A DNA stretch of 64,000 nucleotides, taken from assembly GCA_964494475.1 (NCBI GenBank), contig CAZBRS010000004.1, positions 62,001 through 126,000 on the forward strand, read 5' to 3'. A program made the translations under genes and the position numbers. This stretch comes from CAZBRS01 sp964494475. Its GTDB lineage: Bacteria; Myxococcota_A; UBA9042; CAZBRS01. Shown in pieces: positions 55,332 through 64,000 of this stretch (the first letter of the stretch is position 1; each line of letters begins with the position of its first letter). The notes under the pieces were generated by a model. The model was not told the origin of the DNA and searched no databases. It saw nothing but the letters and a program-made list of their open reading frames with translations.

Positions 55332-58300
55332 TCAGGGCTGCGGCACGCGGCAGATGGCGCGCAGGGGCAGGGCGCAGTCGGCGTCGTCCCAGCGGCCGTC
55401 GGCCAGCACGCGCACGCAGTCCTGCTCTCCGGTGCCGCTGCCGTTGTTCGGCTGGGCGTCGGCCCAGGTGGTGAACTGGGTTACGGCGCCGTCGGGCCAC
55501 AGGTACAGGTCTTCCTGCTGTTGGTCGTTCAGGCCGATCCAGACCTCGGTGTCCGCAGCCACGGCCTGCACCGCGCCGTGCAGGGCGAAGGCTTCGGCGG
55601 GGGAGGCGAACCACGCGAGGTCGGCGCCCACTCCGGCTGCCACGCAGACCGCGCGCGCGGCCTCGCGGTCGAGGGGGTCGTTCAGCAGGAAGAAGGCGGC
55701 GCCGGGGGTGGGCGGGTTCGGCGCCAGGGGGGTGCTGGGCAGGCAGTCGGGGCCGTTGTCGACGTAGCCGTCGCAGTCGTTGTCGAAGCCGTCGTTGCAG
55801 AGCTCGGTGGCGCCGGGGTGGATGGCGTCGTTGGCGTCGTCGCAGTCGGCGCCGCAGCGCGGGAAGCCGTCGGCGTCGCCGTCCTGGCCCGGAGGGCAGG
55901 CGTCTTCGCAGAGCACGGGCTGGCCCGCGTCGCAGGCCAGGTCGTTCCAGGCGCCCCAGGCGTAGATCTGGGTGCAGTCCTCGCCGCCGGAGTCGTTGGG
56001 CTCGCCCCAGGACCAGCCGGCCACCGTGAGGGGGCTGCCGTCGAACCAGGCGAACTGGCCCTCGATGGTGGCGTCGGTGAGGCCGAGCCAGGCCTGGTCC
56101 ACGAGGCCGGTCGTCTGCAGCAGCGCGTAGAGGCGCGCGTTCTCGAGGTCGTCGTCGACGATGACCAGGTCGGCCCCGAAGGCCTGGCAGTGCTCGCGCG
56201 CCTGGGTCCAGGTGCGCTCGTTGGGGCAGAGCTGGTAGCGGTGCGGGCCGTACCAGTGCTCGACGCAGTCGGGGCACTCGAGGCCGTCGTCGGCGCGTCC
56301 GTTGCAGTCCTGGTCGAGGCCGTCGCCGCAGTCGTCGTGGGCGCCCGGGTAGATGGAGGCGTCGCCCTCGACGCAGTCGCCGTCGCACTTGTAGCCGTCG
56401 CCGTCGAGGTCGGAGGCCGGGTCCAGCAGGCACGCCACCAGGTCGCCGATGGCCGCGCGGCGGCTCACGAGGAAGTCGCGGGTGGCCTGTACCTGCCAGT
56501 GGAGGTCGTCTACCGTGCTCTCCTTGCGGGGGTCGATCTCGGCCCAGGGCGCGACGTGGGCCTCCAACTGCACCGCGAAGGCGTCGAGGTCGAGGGTGTC
56601 GACCTTGGCCAGCACGGCGGCCAGCGCCTGGTCGAAGCGCGCGCGGCAAGCCGGCAGCGCCAGGCAGCGCCGGAAGAGCAGGCCGTTGCCCGAGTGCACG
56701 TCGCGGAAGTCCTGGAAGGTCTGGTCGGTGCCCCAGGGCAGCATGGAGAAGCGCCCGTCGAGATCGCTGTGCAGGTAGTAGTTGTTGACCACGATGGTGG
56801 AGTAGCCGTCCCAGTGGCCGATGTACTGCTCGACGGCCCACATGCGGAGCATTTCATCGAAGTCGGTGCCGGCGTCGACGGCCGCCTGCCAGGCGTCGTC
56901 GGAGGGCTCGTTGGCCGCGGCGATCAGGGCCTGCAGGTCGGTGAGGTCGTCGTGGTCGCCCTGGTCGATGTCGAACACGGCCGCCGAGCCGGGGGCCAGG
57001 TCGGTGCCGTACTCGCCCTCGTACACGTGCTGCGTGGCCGGGAACCAGCGCTCGATCATCTCGCGGTCGTAGGTCTCGATGACCGAGTAGAAGCCGTACT
57101 CCAGGCCGTTGACGCGCACCCAGGCGTAGCCCGTGCGGGCGGCCGGCACGTCGAGCTCGCGGAACACACGGTACGCCACGGCCTCGCGGATCATGGAGGC
57201 GTCTTGCACCATGTTGTTGAGCGTCAGGCTCGACAGGCCGCGCCAGGTCTGGTTGTCGACGCTGTAGTCGAGCTTGACCTTGAACGCCGCCTTGCCGTTC
57301 AGGTCGCGGAACGAGCCCCACTTGCCCTTGATGCGCACGCCGACCTCGAGGGTGACCGGCTTGTAGTTCTCGAGCTTCAGCGTGATCGTGGCGGGCACGT
57401 AGGTGCGCGGGTCGACGAAGAGGGCGTCGACCGAGGCCTGGGGCAGGGCCAGGTCGACCTGCATCACACGCTGAGGGTCGAACACGGGCAGGGAGAGGTC
57501 GACGGGCGGCACGGTCGAGCCCGGCACGTTGGGCGCGCCGGGGGTCGGCGTGGGCAGCGTGTCGAAGGCGCCGGTGCCGTCGGGGTAGCGGCCCCAGCTG
57601 GAGCCTTCGGGGGCGTCGCCGTCGATCCACGCGGTGCCGTCGAGGGGCACGCCGTCGGCGTCGAAGAGGCGCACGGCGTCGGCCTTGCCGAGCCCGAAGT
57701 CGAAGACGAAGGGCCCGGTGCCCCCCGAGCCCTCGACCACCAGGAAGGCGCCGGGCTCGAGCGTGGTGCCGGCCGGCAGCTCGTACACGTGCGCGTCGTC
57801 GTCGTCGCGGAGCGTGACGCCCGCGAGGTCGGCGGTGGCGTCGCCGGCGTTGAAGAGCTCGACCCAGTCGGGGCCGCCGGCGGCCGCCTTGGCCACCACC
57901 TCGTTCACCGTCACGCGCGGCGCGGGGGGCACGTCGTCCTCGACGTCGACCGCCTCGGTGATCTCGTCGACCTCGGGCTCGGGCTCGGGCGTCACGTCGG
58001 GTCCCTCGGCGTCGCTCGGGACGGGGCCCTCGCCGTCGGCCGCGTCGACGACCTCGGGGTGCGGCTCGGCGGGGTCCGGCGCGTCGGGCGTGCCCTCGGG
58101 CCCCTCGGCGTCGCTCGGGCCTGGGGGTTCGGCCACGTCGACGGCTTCGGCGTGGGGCTCCGTGGTCACGTCGGGCGGCGTCTCGGCCTGATCGTCGGGC
58201 CCTGGCTCGGGGCGCGCCTCGGCGTCGGGCGTGGGCTCGGCCTCGTCGGGCGTGGGCTCGGCCTCGTCGGGCGCGGGGGCGTCGGCCTCCGGGCGCGCGG

Positions 58301-58457
58301 TGTCGCGGGGCACGTCGCCGAACGACACGTCGGGGACCGGGACCGCGTCGGAGTCGGGGCCTGCGTCGCGCACGTCGGCGGACGAGCCCCCACCTCCGCA
58401 CGCGGCGACGAGGGCGAGCACGAGCACCGGCAGCAGGACGCGGGTTCGTCGATTCAC
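55332..58457 (-). CDS. CotH-kinase / lamin-tail / C-type lectin giant lipoprotein
   Basis: A 1041-residue lipoprotein: lipobox LVAAC at about residue 20; a ~170-residue Pro/Glu/Asp/Ala linker; a lamin-tail domain (VNEVVAKAAAGGPDWVELFN); a CotH-like kinase domain (GVRIKGKWGSFRDLNGKAAF ... SSLTLNNMVQDASMIREAVA); MopE-like DCDD-x-ND-x-IHPGA-x-ELCNDG-x-DNDCDG calcium motifs; and two C-type lectin domains (CPNERTWTQAREHC and WIGLNDQQQ). Probably a surface adhesin or structural protein. GTG 58457 follows GGAG; the signal peptide fixes the start. Confidence 0.85.
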   Translation of the reverse strand: MNRRTRVLLPVLVLALVAACGGGGSSADVRDAGPDSDAVPVPDVSFGDVPRDTARPEADAPAPDEAEPTPDEAEPTPDAEARPEPGPDDQAETPPDVTTEPHAEAVDVAEPPGPSDAEGPEGTPDAPDPAEPHPEVVDAADGEGPVPSDAEGPDVTPEPEPEVDEITEAVDVEDDVPPAPRVTVNEVVAKAAAGGPDWVELFNAGDATADLAGVTLRDDDDAHVYELPAGTTLEPGAFLVVEGSGGTGPFVFDFGLGKADAVRLFDADGVPLDGTAWIDGDAPEGSSWGRYPDGTGAFDTLPTPTPGAPNVPGSTVPPVDLSLPVFDPQRVMQVDLALPQASVDALFVDPRTYVPATITLKLENYKPVTLEVGVRIKGKWGSFRDLNGKAAFKVKLDYSVDNQTWRGLSSLTLNNMVQDASMIREAVAYRVFRELDVPAARTGYAWVRVNGLEYGFYSVIETYDREMIERWFPATQHVYEGEYGTDLAPGSAAVFDIDQGDHDDLTDLQALIAAANEPSDDAWQAAVDAGTDFDEMLRMWAVEQYIGHWDGYSTIVVNNYYLHSDLDGRFSMLPWGTDQTFQDFRDVHSGNGLLFRRCLALPACRARFDQALAAVLAKVDTLDLDAFAVQLEAHVAPWAEIDPRKESTVDDLHWQVQATRDFLVSRRAAIGDLVACLLDPASDLDGDGYKCDGDCVEGDASIYPGAHDDCGDGLDQDCNGRADDGLECPDCVEHWYGPHRYQLCPNERTWTQAREHCQAFGADLVIVDDDLENARLYALLQTTGLVDQAWLGLTDATIEGQFAWFDGSPLTVAGWSWGEPNDSGGEDCTQIYAWGAWNDLACDAGQPVLCEDACPPGQDGDADGFPRCGADCDDANDAIHPGATELCNDGFDNDCDGYVDNGPDCLPSTPLAPNPPTPGAAFFLLNDPLDREAARAVCVAAGVGADLAWFASPAEAFALHGAVQAVAADTEVWIGLNDQQQEDLYLWPDGAVTQFTTWADAQPNNGSGTGEQDCVRVLADGRWDDADCALPLRAICRVPQP

Positions 58458-58561
58458 GGGGAGTCTCCGTTCGGGGCGCGATCTCGACCCTGGATCATGC
58501 CGTGATTCGACCCGAAACGAAAGGATGGCCGCCCAGTTCTCCGGAAGGCTGCGAAATCCGG

Positions 58562-59527
58562 TCACTTCCTTCCGCGCTCAAATGGAATGCCCAGCGCGGC
58601 GGGGGCTCCCAGGCGGCGGCGCACGGCCTCGCGCGAGCCGGCCACCAGCACCGCCAGGGTGAACAGGTAGGGCAGCATGTCGAGGAAGAAGCCCACGCTC
58701 GGGTCCTGGAAGAACGTGGCGCCCTCGAGCCCCTGAAGGTCGAGGGGCAGCCGCCGGATGGCCCCGAACAGCCAGGCGCCGAGCGCCGCGCGCCAGGGGT
58801 CCCAGCGGGCGAAGATGACGAGCGCCACGGCGATCCAGCCCTGGCCCCCGGTCATGCCGTCGACCCAGCCGGGCGTCACGGCCAGGCTGAGCGACGCGCC
58901 CGCCAGTCCCGCCAGCAGCCCGCCGACCAGCACGGCCGCGGTCCGGTGCAGGGCCACGTTCACGCCTAGGCTGTCGGCGGCGGCCGGCTGCTCGCCCACG
59001 GCGCGCAGGTGCAGCCCCCAGCGCGTGCGGTGCAGGAAGAAGGCCAGGAGCGGCACCAGCGCGAAGCCCACGTAGACGATGACGTTCTGCTCGAAGAGCA
59101 CGGGGCCGAGCAGGGGCAGGTCGGCCAGGAACGGCACCCGCAGGGAGGGCAGGGTCACCACCGCCTGGCGGACCTCGACCAGGGGGGCGCCCAGCACCGA
59201 CGCCACGCCGGCACCCAGGAACGAGAGCGCGAGGCCTGCGACCACCTGGTCGGCGCGCAGGGCCACGGTGACGAGGGCGTGAAGAGCCGCCAGCGCGGCC
59301 CCGGCCAGCATGGCGGCGGCCACGCCGAGGAGCGCGCTGCCCGTCAGGTGCGCCACGCCGAAGCCGGTCATGGCGCCCACCAGCAGGAGGCCCTCCAGCC
59401 CCAGGTTGAGCACGCCGGCGCGCTCGGTCACGATCTCGCCCAGGGTGGCCAGCAGGATGGGGGTGCCTCGCAGCGCGCCCGCGGCCGCCAGGTTCGTGAC
59501 GAAAGCCAACCCGTCGGCGCTGCTCAT
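58562..59527 (-). CDS. BMP-type ABC importer permease 2
   Basis: A 321-residue permease of the branched-chain/ribose (BPD_transp_2) superfamily: TPILLATLGEIVTERAGVLN, GLEGLLLVGAM and the NIGLEG-like block of NupQ/YufQ. Its ATG overlaps the stop of the first permease (ATGA). The fourth gene of the importer operon. Confidence 0.9.
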   Translation of the reverse strand: MSSADGLAFVTNLAAAGALRGTPILLATLGEIVTERAGVLNLGLEGLLLVGAMTGFGVAHLTGSALLGVAAAMLAGAALAALHALVTVALRADQVVAGLALSFLGAGVASVLGAPLVEVRQAVVTLPSLRVPFLADLPLLGPVLFEQNVIVYVGFALVPLLAFFLHRTRWGLHLRAVGEQPAAADSLGVNVALHRTAAVLVGGLLAGLAGASLSLAVTPGWVDGMTGGQGWIAVALVIFARWDPWRAALGAWLFGAIRRLPLDLQGLEGATFFQDPSVGFFLDMLPYLFTLAVLVAGSREAVRRRLGAPAALGIPFERGRK

Positions 59528-60605
59528 GGGCGCCTCTGGACGATCCGGAGGCGGTAGCGTACCAGCACGCTCGTGCCGGCCAGGGCCAGCAGCACCAGGC
59601 CCTGCAGCATGGCAGGGATGCCGGCGGGCTGCACCTCCTTGCCGCCCACCAGCAGGCCGCCGAAGAGGAAGGCCACGGGCACCGTCCAGCGGGCGTCCTG
59701 CCGCGCGAGCCAGGCCACGATGATGCCCGAGAAGCCGTAGCCGGGGCTGAAGCGGTCCTGCAGGCGGTGGACCACGCCGCTGACCTCGGTGGCCCCGGCC
59801 AGCCCCGCCAGCGCGCCCGACAGCAGCATGACGCCGATCAGGGCCCGGGTCGGGTTCATCCCCGCATACCGGGCGGCCCTGGGGTTGTCACCCATGACGC
59901 GGATCCGGAAGCCCCAGCGCGTGCGCTCGAGCAGCACGTAGACGCCCGCGGCGGCGGCGACGGCCAACAGCAGGCCCAGGTGCAGCGTGAGCCCGGCCAG
60001 CGCGGGCGCGTGGGAGGCCGCGTCGGAGAGGCGCGGCAGCCACGCCGCGTCAGGGAAGCGCGGCGTGAGGGGGAAGCCGCCCTCGCTCCAGGGGCCGAAG
60101 ACCCAGTAGGCGTTCCAGCGCGCGGCCACGTACGTGAGCAGCAGGGTCGAGATGATCTCGCTCACCCCCAGCCGGGCCCGCAGCCAGCCGCAGAGCCCGG
60201 CCCAGAGGGCGCCGGCCAGCGCGCCGGCCGCGAGCAGCGCCGGCAGCATCACGAGGGCGGGCGCGTGGGGCGGCAGCACGTGCAGGGCCACGCCGGTGGC
60301 CGCCCAGGCGCCCAGCAGCAGCTGGCCCTCGCCCCCGATGTTCCAGAGCCCCACCCGGAAGGCCACGAGCGCGGCCAGCGCCGTGAGCAGGATGGGCGTG
60401 GCCTTGACCGCCGTGTCGGAGAGGGCGTGGACCGAGCCGAAGGCCGCCACGGCCATGTGCCCGTAGGCCTGGAGGGGCGCCACCCCGGCCAGGGCCAGCA
60501 CGGCCGCCCCCAGCGCCAGCCCCAAGCCCAGCGCCAGCACCGGCTGGAGCGCGCCGAGCCATCGGGACGAGGCCAGACGGGGCTCGAGGATCACGCGCGG
60601 CAGCG

Positions 60606-60609
<4 letters not shown>
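59524..60609 (-). CDS. BMP-type ABC importer permease 1
   Basis: A 361-residue permease (NupP/YufP type), ~9 helices, with LWNIGGEGQLLLGA and GVSEIISTLLLTYVAA motifs, and the GFRIRVMGDNPRAARYAGMN cytoplasmic loop. ATG 60609 overlaps the ATPase stop. With the second permease it forms the membrane heterodimer. Confidence 0.9.
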
Positions 60610-62098
<1,489 letters not shown>

Positions 62099-62102
<4 letters not shown>

Positions 62103-63271
62103 TTTCGCGGGAGCTCTCCGATGACGCCCTTCACGAGGTAGCGCATGCACAGGGTGCAGCCGGGCAGGCCCTCGAGGTCGGCCTGGGTCGGCACCCGGCC
62201 CGCCGGGATGACCACGTTGCCCTTGTTGTCCTCGATGGGCCCCTCGAACAGGTCGAAGCGCGTGAGCGTGCCGGCCTTCATGGCCGCCAGCTTCTCGCGC
62301 ACCAGCGGCACCACCTCGGGCGGCACGCCGGGCGCGGGGGTGGCGCCGTCTTCGAAGCCGACCAGGCCGAGCAGGCCGGTGTCGGCCTCGCCGTACCACG
62401 AGGTGGGCGTCCAGGTGCCGGCCCGGATCTGCTTCACGAGGTCGACGTACACCACGCCCCAGTTCCAGTAGGGGGCGGTCAGGCAGTGCGCGGGGTCGGC
62501 CTCGCAGGCGTTCGACGAGTCGTAGCCCACGGCCCACTTGCCGCGCTTGCCGGCCACCACGATGGGGCCCGTGGTGTCGGCGCCCGTCACGATCACGTCG
62601 ACGCCCGCGTTCAGCATGGACTCGGCGGCCTCCTGCTCCCGGCCGGGGTCGAACCACGAGTTCATCCAGCGGATCTCGAGCGTGCACTCGGGGCAGGTCT
62701 GCTTCGCGCCCAGCATGACCGCGTTCCCCAGCCGCACGACCTCGGGGATGGGGAAGGGCGCGATGTACCCCAGGCGCGGCACGCCGTCGGCCTTCGCGCG
62801 CGCCCCGGCGATCATGCCGGCCAGGTACTTCATGGTCTCCATGGCGCCGAACGCGTTGCCGAAGTTCGTGGCGTTCTTCTTGAACCCCGAGACGTGCAGG
62901 AACTTCGCGCCCGGGAATTCGGCGGCCACGGTCTCGGTGGGATCCATGAAGCCGAAGGAGGTCGTGATGATCAGCTGGAAGCCCTTGCGCGCCAACGAGC
63001 GGATGACCTGCTCGGCCTCGGCGCCCTCGGCCACGCTCTCGACGTAGGCCGTGCGCACGTCGGGCAGGGCCTGCTCCAGGTGCTTGCGCGCCTGGTCGTG
63101 CGCCCACGTCCAGCCCCCGTCGCCCACCGGCCCCACGTAGACGAAGGCCACGTTGAACGCGGCGGCGTCGACCTGGGGCAGCGCGCGCTCGCCGGGCCGG
63201 TTTGCCGAGCTCGGGCTGCCCTGGCAGGCGACGAGCGCGACGACGATCAGCAGCCACGACCGCGTGCTCAT
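62099..63271 (-). CDS. BMP-family substrate-binding lipoprotein
   Basis: A 390-residue lipoprotein (lipobox VALVAC at about residue 16) with the BMP/PnrA-like fold: FVYVGPVGDGGWTWAHDQAR, TSFGFMDPTETVA, FGAMETMKYLAGMIAG and GADTTGP. The family binds purine nucleosides (PnrA) or related compounds; substrate here is likely a nucleoside but not certain. It heads the four-gene importer operon. ATG 63271 follows GGGGAG. Confidence 0.9.
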
Positions 63272-63315
63272 GAACTCCCCCCGACTTCGTGCCTGGGGGC
63301 GAGCATACCCCGGTT

Positions 63316-63344
63316 TTGCTTGATCCTCCACGTTCAGTTGATAC
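63316..63344 (+). promoter_or_regulatory. Putative sigma-70-type promoter
   Basis: TTGCTT and TGATAC with exactly 17 bp between them, 29 nt upstream of the epimerase start and divergent from the BMP operon. The surrounding 63300-63360 stretch is markedly AT-richer than its neighbours. Confidence 0.5.
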
Positions 63345-63373
63345 TGTACGCGCGTTGAAAAAGGAGGTCCCCC

Positions 63374-64000
63374 ATGACCGATTCGACGACCACGCGCTAC
63401 CTGGTGACCGGCGGCGCGGGCTTCCTCGGCATCAACCTGGTTCGCTACCTGCTGGCGCGCGGGCACGCCGTGACGTCGCTCGATCTCGAGCCCTTCGACT
63501 ACGCCGACTGCCGCGAGCGCGTCACCGAGGTGCGGGGCGACATCCGCGACAAGGCCGCGGTCGCCCGCGCCATGGAGGGCGTGAGCCAGGTCGTGCACTG
63601 CGCCGCGGCGCTGCCCCTCTACAAGGCCGAGGACATCTTCTCGACCGACCTCGACGGCACGCGCAACGTGCTCGAGGCCGCCCTGAAGGCCGGCGTCCAG
63701 CGCGTCGTGCACGTCTCGTCCACGGCCGTCTACGGCATCCCCGACCACCACCCGCTGGTCGAGACCGATCGCCTCGAGGGCGTGGGACCCTACGGCGAGG
63801 CCAAGGTCAAGGCCGAGGCCGTGTGCCTCGAGTACCGCGCCCGGGGCCTGTGCGTGCCCATCGTGCGCCCCAAGTCGTTCATCGGGCCCGAGCGCCTGGG
63901 CGTGTTCGCGCTCTTCTACGACTGGGCGCGCACCGGCCACGGCTTTCCCATGATCGGCGACGGGAAGAACCGCTACCAGCTGCTCGACGTCGAAGACCTG
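63374..64000 (+). CDS. NAD-dependent epimerase/dehydratase (3' end cut by window)
   Basis: The first 209 codons of an extended SDR protein: the nucleotide-binding motif VTGGAGFLG at about residue 11, the DIRDKAAV region, HVSSTAVYG and the catalytic YGEAKVKAE (Y-x3-K). It acts on a nucleotide sugar or similar compound; substrate unknown. ATG 63374 follows a perfect AAGGAGGT. It is open to the last base, so it continues beyond the window. Confidence 0.9.
   Translation, partial: MTDSTTTRYLVTGGAGFLGINLVRYLLARGHAVTSLDLEPFDYADCRERVTEVRGDIRDKAAVARAMEGVSQVVHCAAALPLYKAEDIFSTDLDGTRNVLEAALKAGVQRVVHVSSTAVYGIPDHHPLVETDRLEGVGPYGEAKVKAEAVCLEYRARGLCVPIVRPKSFIGPERLGVFALFYDWARTGHGFPMIGDGKNRYQLLDVEDL

Overview
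The window reads as chromosomal DNA of an uncultured, very GC-rich Gram-negative bacterium, most likely a member of the Myxococcota or a related deltaproteobacterial-type lineage. This is inferred from gene content, not from a marker gene. The signs are many outer-membrane barrels, many secreted lipoproteins with acidic Asp/Pro/Glu linkers after the lipobox, calcium-binding and MopE-type repeats, a CotH/lectin giant lipoprotein, frequent GTG and TTG starts, and coding density close to 100 % with ATGA/GTGA/TTGA start-stop overlaps.

Layout. 0.1-4.5 kb: nucleic-acid functions (zincin-like peptidase, an XPB-type helicase coupled to its nuclease partner Bax1, an RRM RNA-binding protein, a small basic protein). 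4.5-9.1 kb: an outer-membrane barrel plus Ca-binding lipoprotein operon and a CruF-like carotenoid-pathway membrane protein. 9.2-14.7 kb: a five-gene envelope export operon (LolA-like carrier, two LolC/E-type permeases, LolD-type ATPase, beta-barrel). 14.8-36.8 kb: mostly metabolic and surface genes: SpoIIM-like membrane protein, LmbE deacetylase, clostripain-like lipoprotein, quinol nitric oxide reductase, MFS transporter, amidase, a small DUF5678-like/retropepsin pair, a lipoprotein-FadL pair, a 5'-nucleotidase, KaiC-KaiB, lipoproteins and a VOC protein.

36.9-55.2 kb is an accessory, partly decayed region rich in nucleases, ATPases and toxin-antitoxin genes: NERD-helicase fusion, HD hydrolase, SWIM protein, two paralogous zinc-ribbon proteins of unknown function, a DUF1016/YhcG nuclease that has lost its catalytic core, RloA-RloB, SbcD-SbcC, Fic, MazEF, a second PemK-type TA pair beside a tRNA-Ala, and fragments of RelE, an AlbA/RecG-like regulator and a secreted protein. 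A recurring palindrome, TGYGACA-N5-YGTCGCA, lies in five intergenic spaces between 39.27 and 45.81 kb, at the heads of the HD gene, the zinc-ribbon A/DUF1016 divergent pair, zinc-ribbon B and sbcDC. It is the best candidate here for an undescribed co-regulated system. Direct repeats bound the Fic-MazEF block, and a truncated tRNA copy bounds the PemK-type cassette.

55.3-64 kb: a CotH/C-type-lectin lipoprotein, a complete four-gene BMP-type (nucleoside-like) ABC importer operon, and the start of an NAD-dependent epimerase cut by the window edge.

All product names come from reading motifs by eye; no database search was run.
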